A stretch of DNA of 64,000 nt from Colwellia sp. 39_35_sub15_T18 (lineage in GTDB: Bacteria; Pseudomonadota; Gammaproteobacteria; Enterobacterales; Alteromonadaceae). The position numbers and the translations under genes are program-made. The notes under the pieces were generated by a model that was given only the letters and a program-made list of their open reading frames with translations, had not been told where the DNA came from and did no database searches. Where the stretch lies: NCBI GenBank assembly GCA_002162675.1, contig MAAE01000028.1:1-64000 (forward strand), written 5' to 3'. Positions within the stretch are counted from its first letter, which is position 1. The number at the start of each line of letters is the position of its first letter. Shown piece by piece: positions 8,730 through 17,093 of the stretch.

Positions 8730-10493
8730 ATGCAAGAGCAGGTTAATCAGCTAAAGAATAAATTAATACAGCAGCTTTCGACTATTTATCAAGATGTCCC
8801 TATGGCACAGTCATTAGACGAAATTGCGCAAGAGCTTCTTAATATTATGCGATTATCGAGCGAAGTGGCGGCTGTAAAACCATTTACCAACCATTGGTCA
8901 GAAAAAGACATTATATTGATCACTTATGGTGATAGCATCATCAAAGACTCTCACCCTCCTTTACAAACCTTAAAGCACTTTTTAGATCGTACCATTGAAA
9001 ATACGATTAATAGCGTGCATATATTGCCCTTTTTTCCCTATAGCTCTGACGATGGTTTTTCAGTGATCGATTATTCTTCAGTTAATGAATCATTGGGAAC
9101 ATGGCGAGATATTGAAGAGATAAGTAAAAACTATCATCTGATGTCTGATCTGGTCATTAATCATTGCTCAAGTCGAAGTGCTTGGTTCGACAATTTTGTT
9201 AAAAGCAAAGGACAAGGCAGCGATTACTTTTTCACCGCATTACCCGACGAAAACTTATCTGCTGTCGTTCGTCCCCGTACATCGCCGCTGCTTAAAGAAG
9301 TTGCAACGGCTAATGGCAAAAAATTTGTTTGGTGTACTTTTAGTCACGACCAAGTCGATTTTGATTTTCGTAACCCTGAAGTTTTGAAGGCCTTTACCTC
9401 AATTATAAGACAATACCTCGATATGGGCGTGAAAATATTTCGGTTAGACGCTATCGCATTTTTATGGAAAGTTGCAGGAACAAAAAGCATCAACCTACCT
9501 CAAACTCATGAAGTAGTGAGACTATTAAGAACATTAATTGAATCAGCTGAACCAGATGCCGTGATAATTACCGAAACCAATATCCCCAATACACAAAACC
9601 TGACCTACTTTGGTAATGCTAACGAAGCGCACGGTATTTATAATTTTTCATTACCCCCTTTACTGTTAAATACACTGCTGACGGGCAATTGTTTATATTT
9701 AAAACGCTGGTTAATGAGTATGCCTCCTTCGCAAGACGGTACCATGTATTTTAATTTTGTTGCCTCACATGACGGTATTGGTTTACGTCCTGCAGAAGGT
9801 TTATTAAGTGAAAGTGAACTTGATAATTTAGTTGTTACCGTAGAAAATTTTGGCGGTAAAATTTCATGGCGTACTGCTGATAATGGTGAGCAAAAAGCCT
9901 ATGAGATAAATATTTCACTCTATGATGCTATGCAAGGTACTGTGAACGGTAAAGATGAATGGAATTTTGAACGCTTTATTTGTGCTCATGCCATTATGTT
10001 TGCCCTTGAAGGAATACCTGGCCTCTATATTCATAGCCTGCTTGGCACTCAGAACGACTATAAAAAATTAGCAAATACTCACCATAACCGTTCTATTAAT
10101 CGACATCGTTGGCAAGAAGAAGCTTTAGCAGAAGCACTCGCTGATAAAAACTTACATCATGCCAAAGTACTAGCAACGTTAAAATCGTTATTAAATATTC
10201 GCATTAAGCAACCGGCATTTCATCCCAATGCAACGCAGTTTACGCTCCATTTAGGTTTACAACTATTTGGGTTTTGGCGTCAAAGCCAAGATAAAAAACA
10301 AAGCATATTTTGTGTGAGTAATATTTCTGCTCAAGCTATCGAACTACCCTTAAGTGAGCTGAATTTAATTATTACCGAATCTTGGCATGAGCTTATTAGC
10401 AAAAAAGAAATCACTGACTTAACACAAAATATTGTATTAACGCCTTATCAAACGGTTTGGCTAAGTAATGATATAAACCCATTAGTTCCTTAA
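8730..10493 (+). CDS. GH13_18 glucosylglycerate phosphorylase (sucrose phosphorylase-like)
   Basis: This is a 587-residue (beta/alpha)8-barrel enzyme of the sucrose phosphorylase group. Family residues are visible: nucleophile Asp240 in FRLDAIAF, acid/base Glu282 in ITETN, and transition-state Asp348 in ASHDGIG, plus DLVINH at 140-145. Subfamily GH13_18 includes sucrose, sucrose-6-phosphate and glucosylglycerate phosphorylases. The surrounding GpgS, GpgP and glycerate kinase genes make glucosylglycerate the likely substrate, giving glucose 1-phosphate and D-glycerate. It is the last gene of the operon, 24 bases after gpgS, with AAGGAAG before the ATG. A sucrose phosphorylase role is the main alternative. 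Confidence 0.8.
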   Translation: MQEQVNQLKNKLIQQLSTIYQDVPMAQSLDEIAQELLNIMRLSSEVAAVKPFTNHWSEKDIILITYGDSIIKDSHPPLQTLKHFLDRTIENTINSVHILPFFPYSSDDGFSVIDYSSVNESLGTWRDIEEISKNYHLMSDLVINHCSSRSAWFDNFVKSKGQGSDYFFTALPDENLSAVVRPRTSPLLKEVATANGKKFVWCTFSHDQVDFDFRNPEVLKAFTSIIRQYLDMGVKIFRLDAIAFLWKVAGTKSINLPQTHEVVRLLRTLIESAEPDAVIITETNIPNTQNLTYFGNANEAHGIYNFSLPPLLLNTLLTGNCLYLKRWLMSMPPSQDGTMYFNFVASHDGIGLRPAEGLLSESELDNLVVTVENFGGKISWRTADNGEQKAYEINISLYDAMQGTVNGKDEWNFERFICAHAIMFALEGIPGLYIHSLLGTQNDYKKLANTHHNRSINRHRWQEEALAEALADKNLHHAKVLATLKSLLNIRIKQPAFHPNATQFTLHLGLQLFGFWRQSQDKKQSIFCVSNISAQAIELPLSELNLIITESWHELISKKEITDLTQNIVLTPYQTVWLSNDINPLVP

Positions 10494-10598
10494 TGATAAC
10501 TTTCAGATAGTTGACGTAACCCTCTGAAAAGATTAATGTCTGGTTAGATAAAGTAACTTAAATCGTAAATGTACAGGAAATAAAAGAAGAAATCAGTT

Positions 10599-11525
10599 AT
10601 GGATTGGTTAAGTGATAAATCGAATTTATCTCAGCCTTTAACAACTAATACTTGGAAAGTACTTATTGTTGATGATGATGATGAAATACACAAAGTGACC
10701 CAATTATCTTTGTCAGACTTCTCTTTTGAAGATAAAAGTCTCGAGTTTATTAGTGCATACTCTGGTGACGATGCTAAAAGAATATTAAGAGAATTTGATG
10801 ACATTGCCCTAGTATTACTTGATGTTGTAATGGAGTCTGATGATGCAGGCTTAAAGGTATCGAAATATATTCGCAACGAACTGGAAAATCACTTCACGCG
10901 TGTTGTTCTTCGTACTGGACAACCAGGCTTTGCTCCAATCAATGATGTTATGCAATATTATGACATTGATGGGTACTTAGCTAAAACTGAAATTACTAAA
11001 CAAAAATTAAACCATACTTGTTATATTGCACTTCGTTCTTACCGTGATTTAACTCGTATGCAAAAATATCAAAAAGGCTTAGAAGCTGTTATCAATGCGA
11101 TAACTAATTTAACTCAAATTAATGAGGTTTTGGATTTAGCTCAAGCTGTTATCGTTCAACTAGGTTGTGTTCTGAACGCTGAACAAGCAGAGTTTGTTAT
11201 TCAAAATACCGATATATTTACCCTAACACTGAATGGCAGTGAAACATGGCGAATTATTATTGATGCTGAAAAATCAGTAATGCTAAATAAAACAGATAAG
11301 CTTGAGAAAGCTAATCAATATATTGAGTTGAGTAATATTGCCCTAGACAAAAAACAAAGCCTAGATGAGCCACCTCATTATGTAAATTATTATCAATCTA
11401 AACGCGGCACTGAAACCATTTTTTTATTAAAAACTGAGCAAAAACTAACAAAAGAAAGTAAAAAATTATTACATGCATTTTCTGTTCAGGTAGTTTTAAC
11501 ATTAGAGAATTTACTGATTAAATAA
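10599..11525 (+). CDS. Response regulator with DUF3369 domain
   Basis: This is a 308-residue cytoplasmic protein. The receiver domain (about 20-145) has the acidic pocket VDDDDE at 24-29, phospho-acceptor Asp75 in LLDVVM and a conserved Lys in AKTEIT. The rest matches the DUF3369 region that usually sits between a receiver and an HD-GYP domain. Here the protein ends after DUF3369, so no output enzyme is attached. It lies 18 bases before a histidine kinase gene and is very probably its partner. Target unknown. Confidence 0.85.
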   Translation: MDWLSDKSNLSQPLTTNTWKVLIVDDDDEIHKVTQLSLSDFSFEDKSLEFISAYSGDDAKRILREFDDIALVLLDVVMESDDAGLKVSKYIRNELENHFTRVVLRTGQPGFAPINDVMQYYDIDGYLAKTEITKQKLNHTCYIALRSYRDLTRMQKYQKGLEAVINAITNLTQINEVLDLAQAVIVQLGCVLNAEQAEFVIQNTDIFTLTLNGSETWRIIIDAEKSVMLNKTDKLEKANQYIELSNIALDKKQSLDEPPHYVNYYQSKRGTETIFLLKTEQKLTKESKKLLHAFSVQVVLTLENLLIK

Positions 11526-11543
11526 AATTTCAGAGGGTTAAAA

Positions 11544-12881
11544 ATGAAAAAAATTGACAACAATTTAAGCCACATAATTAAAAGCTTAAAATCTAGTTAT
11601 GGAACAGAATTTTTTAATAGTTTAACGCTTCAATTGCATCAATTAATCGCTTCTGATTATACCTTTATTGCTAAGCTTGATAAGGATAAATATGTATCCC
11701 AAACTATAAGTCTCGTCGCAAAAGGTGAGATTAGTGACAACTTTGAGTACTCATTAATCGACACCCCTTGCGCCAATGTGAGTGATGATACTGCTTGTAT
11801 TTACCTAGAAAAAATTTGTCAATTATATCCAAGTGATCAACTGTTGATTGATATGAAAATAGAAGGTTATATAGGCACGCCTTTGCATGATTCAAACGGT
11901 GAGATTATTGGCTTAATTGTCGCCCTATATGAGCACGCCATTACCAATAGTGATACGGTCACTGCTCTGTTCGATCTTTTTTCTGGCCGGATTTCAGCCG
12001 AACTCGAACGCGAAGACAAAGAAAAACAATTAACAGAATTAAACGATTTACTTGAAGAGAAAGTAAATGAAAGAACTTCAGAATTATCGAGTGCTATCGA
12101 TAGATTACGTTTTACTCAAGATAAATTAATAGAACAAGAAAAGATGGCATCGCTGGGTAACTTAGTTGCAGGTATCGCTCACGAGATCAATACCCCACTT
12201 GGCGTAGCGGTATTGTGCAGCTCTAATATTGAAGATGCATTAGAAAAATTGAATTCAAAAATTGAAAGTAATTCGTTAACTAAGTCAGAATTAGAAAGCT
12301 TAATATCTACCCTTAATCAATCTGAAGAATCATTATCTTTTAATTTAAGAAGAGCAGCAAACTTAGTGGATAATTTTAAAGAAATGGCTGTTAGTATCAA
12401 TAGCGATGACTTAATAGACATTAACATTTCTTCATGGTTGAATTCATTAGTGGGTAGTTTAAGACCTATGCTGTATAAGAAAAATATAACCGTTGAATTA
12501 TTGGTGGATGAGCATATAACAAGCTTTACAACATGTCCTGCCAAAATGTCACAAGTGTTCACAAACATTATATCAAATTCTTCGATACATGCTTTTGAAG
12601 AGAATGATGGCATTAGTGATCGAAATATCATTATTTCAACAAAAATTTGTAACGATATATTATCAATTAAAATTAACGATAATGGAAAAGGAATGACTGA
12701 CGAAACTATCAAAAAAATATTTGAACCATTTTACACCACCAAACGTGGAAAAGGTGGTACAGGCTTAGGTTTAAGTATTGTTCATAACATTATTATAAAT
12801 AATTTAAGCGGTAAATTAGCCGTTGAATCAACAGTAGGAAAAGGTACTTGTTTTAACTTGGAATTTCCTGCGCTAACCTAA
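11544..12881 (+). CDS. Soluble GAF-type sensor histidine kinase
   Basis: This is a 445-residue kinase without transmembrane segments. A GAF-like sensor region (about 15-155) is followed by a coiled coil (155-200), a HisKA dimerisation segment with His213 in GIAHEINTPLG, and a HATPase domain with SNSSIHA (N box), NDNGKGM (G1) and GKGGTGLGLS (G2). A clear ribosome site (AGAGGG) precedes the ATG. The pairing with the DUF3369 regulator 18 bases upstream is inferred from adjacency. The signal sensed is unknown. Confidence 0.85.
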   Translation: MKKIDNNLSHIIKSLKSSYGTEFFNSLTLQLHQLIASDYTFIAKLDKDKYVSQTISLVAKGEISDNFEYSLIDTPCANVSDDTACIYLEKICQLYPSDQLLIDMKIEGYIGTPLHDSNGEIIGLIVALYEHAITNSDTVTALFDLFSGRISAELEREDKEKQLTELNDLLEEKVNERTSELSSAIDRLRFTQDKLIEQEKMASLGNLVAGIAHEINTPLGVAVLCSSNIEDALEKLNSKIESNSLTKSELESLISTLNQSEESLSFNLRRAANLVDNFKEMAVSINSDDLIDINISSWLNSLVGSLRPMLYKKNITVELLVDEHITSFTTCPAKMSQVFTNIISNSSIHAFEENDGISDRNIIISTKICNDILSIKINDNGKGMTDETIKKIFEPFYTTKRGKGGTGLGLSIVHNIIINNLSGKLAVESTVGKGTCFNLEFPALT

Positions 12882-13357
12882 CATCGAGCGTTCTTTAATG
12901 GCTATTTCAGGCTGATTTTTGATCATGAAGTTAGTCTAAAGATTGATTCTGCCAACATCTGCTACGTCAATTATTCTTAAGTTAGTTGCTGGTTTAATTG
13001 AGACAACTAACGGGTGTACAAGTGACCTAGGCAAACTATCTCATGTTAAAATAGACTTCTCAATACGCGCTAAAGACCTTATTGCTAAATATGTATCAGG
13101 ATTGACTGCTGATCTTTCTTAGTTATTTTACTCACCACCAATAGATAAGAACTATCCATCATGCGTTCACTTTTCATGAACAAGAAGCACCCATGGGGAT
13201 TGAGCCTTCTATAATGATCGAATTACAAGAAGATTTAATCATATAAACGTTAGCGCTACTAAACCATTTAAAAATCAAGCTAATGGCAAACATTGCCAAT
13301 ATATGCCATAATTATTTGTATCTTAACAGTATAACTATAAACTTATTAGGACTGATA
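12882..13357. other. Gap with gene relics before the toxin-antitoxin pair
   Basis: There is no intact gene. An unrecognised 59-codon plus-strand frame (TTG 12943 to TAG 13120-13122) shows no family motif. An inverted repeat GTTAGTTG / CAACTAAC lies at 12981-12988 and 13004-13011. The right half holds the decayed yjbR 3' end (separate entry). The promoter of the parD-like gene must lie at its right end. Confidence 0.6.
13093..13245 (-). pseudogene. Decayed copy of the 3' end of yjbR
   Basis: This stretch aligns base by base with about 13900-14045, the 3' end of the intact yjbR gene. For example, GCTGATCTTTCTT and CCCATGGG occur in both in the same order. It carries a roughly 13-base insertion and many substitutions and cannot be translated. 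Only the last 45-50 codons are represented. The toxin-antitoxin pair lies between this relic and the intact gene. Confidence 0.8.
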
Positions 13358-13591
13358 ATGGCAACACTGAATATTTCTATCCCAAACGAAATGCGACATT
13401 GGATTGATTCACAGGTCACAAGTGGTCACTTTGCCAACGCTAGTGATTACATTAGAGATCTAATTCGTCATAATCAAAGTGAAAAAGAAGCGATACGAAT
13501 GGCTTTAATTGAAGGTGAAATGAGTGGTGAAAGTTCATTAACGGTTGCTGATATTATTAATGAACAGAAAGAAATTATAGCGAATGACTAA
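13358..13591 (+). CDS. ParD/CopG-type antitoxin
   Basis: This is a 77-residue ribbon-helix-helix protein. The N-terminal strand MATLNISIP is followed by helices with the pattern GHFANASDYIRDLIR typical of ParD antitoxins, and an acidic C-terminal tail that would wrap the toxin. The ATG at 13358 is chosen because TTAGGA lies just before it and ParD-family alignment begins there; the frame is open upstream to 13283. The gene overlaps the toxin by 8 bases, the usual arrangement, and probably represses its own promoter. Confidence 0.85.
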   Translation: MATLNISIPNEMRHWIDSQVTSGHFANASDYIRDLIRHNQSEKEAIRMALIEGEMSGESSLTVADIINEQKEIIAND

Positions 13592-13880
13592 GTACACCCT
13601 CACCCACAAAGCATCAAAAGATCTCGCTAGTATTTTTCAATACACATATAAAAACTTCAATTTAAGCCAAGCTGAGTCGTATGTATCAGAACTTGAAGAG
13701 TGCTTTATCATGCTATCAAGCCAACCGGATTTAGCACATAAAGTTGAAGATATTAGAAAAGAATATTTTCGATATTTATTTAGAAAACACGCTGTTTATT
13801 TTAAAGTTCGTAAAAACGATATTTTTATCGTGCGTGTTTTACATCAACAAATGAAATATGAGCTACATTTAACAAGCTAA
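13584..13880 (+). CDS. ParE/RelE-superfamily toxin
   Basis: This is a 98-residue protein of the ParE/RelE fold. It starts with a beta strand (YTLTHKASKDL), has two helices, and ends with FRYLFRKHAVYFKV and IVRVLHQQM, the usual C-terminal beta sheet with basic residues. ParE members poison DNA gyrase and RelE members cut mRNA; the ParD-type partner favours ParE. It ends 7 bases from the convergent yjbR stop codon. Confidence 0.85.
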   Translation: MTKYTLTHKASKDLASIFQYTYKNFNLSQAESYVSELEECFIMLSSQPDLAHKVEDIRKEYFRYLFRKHAVYFKVRKNDIFIVRVLHQQMKYELHLTS

Positions 13881-13887
13881 ACTCTGC

Positions 13888-14295
13888 TTATAGGTGTACT
13901 AAGATCGATTGCTGATCTTTCTTGGTCATTTTACTGACCACCAATAAATATGAATTATCCATCATCCGCTCAATCTCACCCATGGGAATTGAGCCGTCGA
14001 GAATGACACTGTTCCAGTTGGCTTTATTCATGTGATAGCCAGGAATAACAGCAGGAAAAATATCACGGAGCATTACTGCTTCGTCGGGATCACATTTTAA
14101 GTTCATCCAATAATGTTTTTTCACCGTATCTGCTACTTGCGCGCTTTTTGCCGTTTGACCCAGTGCTATGGTCGCGAACATTTTCTTTTTCACTCTAAAT
14201 ACTTTTATATCGTCACCAAAAGGATAATACAAAGACGTTTCGGGTTTTGACAGCAGGTATTTTTCTGCTTGTTGCTCGTTTAAACTATCACTCAT
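13888..14295 (-). CDS. yjbR: MmcQ/YjbR family DNA-binding protein
   Basis: This is a 135-residue protein of the MmcQ/YjbR (CyaY-like fold) family. Typical segments are KPETSLYYPFG, KVFRVKKKMFA, NLKCDPDEA, GYHMNKANWNSV and DNSYLLVVSKM. The family is regarded as DNA-binding on structural grounds, but its function is not established. A ribosome site AGGGAA precedes the ATG. The 3' end has a decayed second copy beyond the toxin-antitoxin pair. Confidence 0.85.
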   Translation of the reverse strand: MSDSLNEQQAEKYLLSKPETSLYYPFGDDIKVFRVKKKMFATIALGQTAKSAQVADTVKKHYWMNLKCDPDEAVMLRDIFPAVIPGYHMNKANWNSVILDGSIPMGEIERMMDNSYLLVVSKMTKKDQQSILVHL

Positions 14296-14396
14296 TATAT
14301 TCCCTTACTTTTTTAACTAATATCATGACCATAACTTACAGGCTTTCATTTATCTTGAAAAGACGATAAATAAAAAATGTTAAACTCAAGCCATGA

Positions 14397-14573
14397 TTAC
14401 TTCTCTCTTCCTCTGGTGCCACGCTGCTCATTTTTTAGCATTTTTGCCGCGATTTCTGCTTCAATATTTATCCCTTGCCAATGGGCGATGTCTAAGACTC
14501 TCAGAATGATGTCAGCAAGTTCTTCTCCAAAGGTATCGCTCGGTTTTTCATGTCGGCATTTAAAAATACGAGT
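14397..14573 (-). pseudogene. Truncated MazG-like nucleotide pyrophosphohydrolase
   Basis: The minus strand reads RHEKPSDTFGEELADIILRV and then LDIAHWQGINIEAEIAAKM before a stop. This is the C-terminal half of a MazG-like NTP pyrophosphohydrolase, in which the EELAD segment supplies magnesium ligands. An in-frame stop at 14574-14576 and the lack of an initiation codon show the N-terminal half is gone. A short hairpin (14568-14585) sits at the break. The remaining bases of the 14296-14710 gap show nothing but the promoter region of the following TonB receptor. Confidence 0.75.
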
Positions 14574-14710
14574 TTACAAACTCGTCGTGATTAATAAAAG
14601 TGACACATTTTCTTAACGGAAAAGTCATTATTTTCAAGCTGTTCTGTCATATTTTAAAACCATACTGCCGCACATTATAAATACTTAAAATATGTTCTTA
14701 AGGGATACTT

Positions 14711-16999
14711 ATGTACAACGCACCTAAAAAAAGTTTAATTGCTTTAGCTATATCGTCAACATTTGCATTTAATGCTATTGCAGAAGACGTGGTCAATGAA
14801 GAAAGCACCATGGAAGAAGTTTCTGTGGTTGCCAAAAAATTATCTCATGCTAATCATGAGATTGACGTAAAGATGGCACAGCAACAATCCAGCATATCTA
14901 GTGTATTAGCTATGATGGACAACTTACCCGGTATCAGTATCAATGAAGGCGATGCCTTTGGTGGTGATGATTGGTCTACCTCTATTACCATGCGTGGCTT
15001 TACTATTGACGGTAACCAACAACAATTAGGTATGACCATTGACGGTATTCCAAATGGTGGCTCTAACTACGGTGGTGGCGCTAAGGCAAACCGTTATATT
15101 GATTCGGAAAACCTAGAGACTATTCAGGTTTCACAGGGTACTTCAGATATTTCTTCAGCGTCGTTAGAAGCACTTGGCGGTACCTTTAACTTTGTTAGTG
15201 CCATGCCAGCATTTGAAAAAAGTACTAAATTTGCTTTCACTAACGGTGATCATGATGCGACACGCTATTTTGTTCGCCATGATACCGGCAAAATATTTGA
15301 TAATACTTATGCTTATGCTAGCTATTCATCAACGTCAACGAGCCGTTGGGTAGGTGAAGGCTCTAACGGTGGTATGACTAGAGAGCATGCCGAATTTAAG
15401 TTTATCACTGAATTAGGTAACTTAAATATTACTGGCCGTCTGTCTTATGATGATGCCGATGAAGATAACTACAACTCAGTCAGTAAAGAACAGTTTGAAC
15501 AAACCCCTGATTGGGATCAATTAACTTGGAATTGGACTGGCATTCCTCATTTTGATCAAATGTTTGCTGAAGGCTGGTCAACATTACGTGAAAATACCTT
15601 AGGTTATGTGAAGTTTGAATACGATATTTCATCAAACATGCACTTCCAAATCACACCTTATATACACAAAAATGAAGGTCGTGGTGACTGGATCCCACCT
15701 TATTTAGTAGCGGCGGTTGATGAGCAAGGTAACCCAACCACAGAAGGTGGCACCATTGCAGGTTCTTATGGGTTTACCGACCAATTAGGTAATCCATTGG
15801 CACCTGCTGATGGTTGTACTGACAACTTATCTTGGCCTTGGAATTCAGGCCCTGGTTTAGCGCCTTCTTGTTACGACCAGAGCGCTATTCCTGTGATGTC
15901 ATACCGTCACACTCACTATGAAAAAGAACGTATAGGCGTAACCGCTAACTTTGATTGGTCAATTGGCATTAACGATATTGCCCTGGGTTTATGGTCTGAA
16001 TCTGCCGACCGTGATGAATCACGTGATTGGCACAAAGTAGTTGATGCCCGTGTTTACCATCATTTTGATTCAACTCCTTACTGGACACAATATAGCAACA
16101 GTTTCCAAACAGATACCTTAAAACTATATGCTCAAGACACGCTTGATTTTGGTGACCTTAGCGTCAATGTTGGTGTGCAAAAGTACTTTGTTGATATAGA
16201 AAAGTATGACAATTTTGCCAAAGCAGTTACCGGTAAAGTAAATAGTGACTCGGATGTTTTGTTTAGCACCGGTGCCGTTTATCAAATAAATAACGACGTG
16301 GAAATATTTGCTGGTTACAGTGAAAACTTCGCAGCCATTAAAGACGGTGTTTTAGAGCGTGATGCGTCAGCACTGAGTGAAATAGAGCCAGAAACTGCTG
16401 AAAATATTGATGTAGGTATTCGTTATAGCAATGACAATCTTAATTTCTCTGCAACTTACTACACAATTACCTTTGATAATCGCATCACCTTCATTGCTCC
16501 GGGTAGTGATACCTCAGGTATTGATTACACCATAGGTACCAACGGTACTTACTTAAATGTTGGTGGCATCGAGTCAGACGGCTTTGAATTAAGTGCTAGC
16601 TATCGCTTTAACGATAATTGGGATATTTACTCATCATACACTAACAATGATTCAACTTATGTGGGCAATGCTCCTGGCTTCGAAGCTGGAGATAAAGTAG
16701 TTGATTCTGTTGATGATATGTTTGTATTGTCTACCAACTATACGTTTGAAAGCTTCCGTGCTGGTCTTTCTGTTAAATATACTGGCGAGCGTGGCGATGC
16801 TGATTCATACACTATTGTTGATTTTAATGCTGGTTACTCTGCAGCCATTGACAGCAATGTTTTCAAATCATTTGATTTAGCATTTGTTGTTAACAACTTA
16901 ACAGACGAAGATTACCTATCTACGGGTACAGGTAATGGTGAAACCTTCTTCATTGGCGCACCTCGTACCGCATCAATGACATTTACTGTTAATTTCTAA
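14711..16999 (+). CDS. TonB-dependent outer membrane receptor
   Basis: This is a 762-residue receptor with signal peptide (cut after about 24, NAIAEDV). The plug domain (about 50-170) has ITMRGFTIDG and VSQGTSDISS, followed by a long beta-barrel. It ends NNLTDEDYLS...SMTFTVNF with the terminal Phe expected for BAM-dependent insertion. It imports an unknown ligand with TonB energy. Two secreted phosphatase-type enzymes follow on the same strand, suggesting a phosphorylated organic substrate, but a hairpin at 17028-17058 separates them, so joint transcription would be partial. Confidence 0.85.
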   Translation: MYNAPKKSLIALAISSTFAFNAIAEDVVNEESTMEEVSVVAKKLSHANHEIDVKMAQQQSSISSVLAMMDNLPGISINEGDAFGGDDWSTSITMRGFTIDGNQQQLGMTIDGIPNGGSNYGGGAKANRYIDSENLETIQVSQGTSDISSASLEALGGTFNFVSAMPAFEKSTKFAFTNGDHDATRYFVRHDTGKIFDNTYAYASYSSTSTSRWVGEGSNGGMTREHAEFKFITELGNLNITGRLSYDDADEDNYNSVSKEQFEQTPDWDQLTWNWTGIPHFDQMFAEGWSTLRENTLGYVKFEYDISSNMHFQITPYIHKNEGRGDWIPPYLVAAVDEQGNPTTEGGTIAGSYGFTDQLGNPLAPADGCTDNLSWPWNSGPGLAPSCYDQSAIPVMSYRHTHYEKERIGVTANFDWSIGINDIALGLWSESADRDESRDWHKVVDARVYHHFDSTPYWTQYSNSFQTDTLKLYAQDTLDFGDLSVNVGVQKYFVDIEKYDNFAKAVTGKVNSDSDVLFSTGAVYQINNDVEIFAGYSENFAAIKDGVLERDASALSEIEPETAENIDVGIRYSNDNLNFSATYYTITFDNRITFIAPGSDTSGIDYTIGTNGTYLNVGGIESDGFELSASYRFNDNWDIYSSYTNNDSTYVGNAPGFEAGDKVVDSVDDMFVLSTNYTFESFRAGLSVKYTGERGDADSYTIVDFNAGYSAAIDSNVFKSFDLAFVVNNLTDEDYLSTGTGNGETFFIGAPRTASMTFTVNF

Positions 17000-17027
17000 C
17001 CGTAATCAGTAAAAAGCATACCTAATG

Positions 17028-17058
17028 ATAACCAAGCAAATACTCTTTGCTTGGTTAT
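17028..17058 (+). terminator. Hairpin terminator after the TonB receptor
   Basis: A perfect 13-base stem (ATAACCAAGCAAA with its complement) closes on a 5-base loop, TACTC. It is followed by an imperfect T-rich run (ATTTCACTTTT). It lies 29 bases after the receptor stop. Confidence 0.65.
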
Positions 17059-17093
17059 TTCACTTTTAAAAACTCTATAAATTGGTTAGCAAC

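Noticed and set aside
10501-10529. TTTCAGA / TCTGAAA inverted repeat after the GH13 gene
   Set aside because: Seven-base arms with a 15-base loop and no T run are too weak to call a terminator.
12960-13260. Possible attC/integron cassette sites around the toxin-antitoxin pair (CAACTAACGGG, AACGTTAGCGC)
   Set aside because: The short motifs do not form the paired R/L boxes of an attC site and no other cassettes or integrase are seen.
14568-14585. ACGAGTTT-AC-AAACTCGT hairpin as a terminator
   Set aside because: Loop of two bases and no T run; it sits at the MazG relic break and is probably incidental.
14377-14616. Plus-strand 79-codon frame
   Set aside because: It is the antisense of the MazG-like relic, whose minus-strand reading gives a clear protein match.
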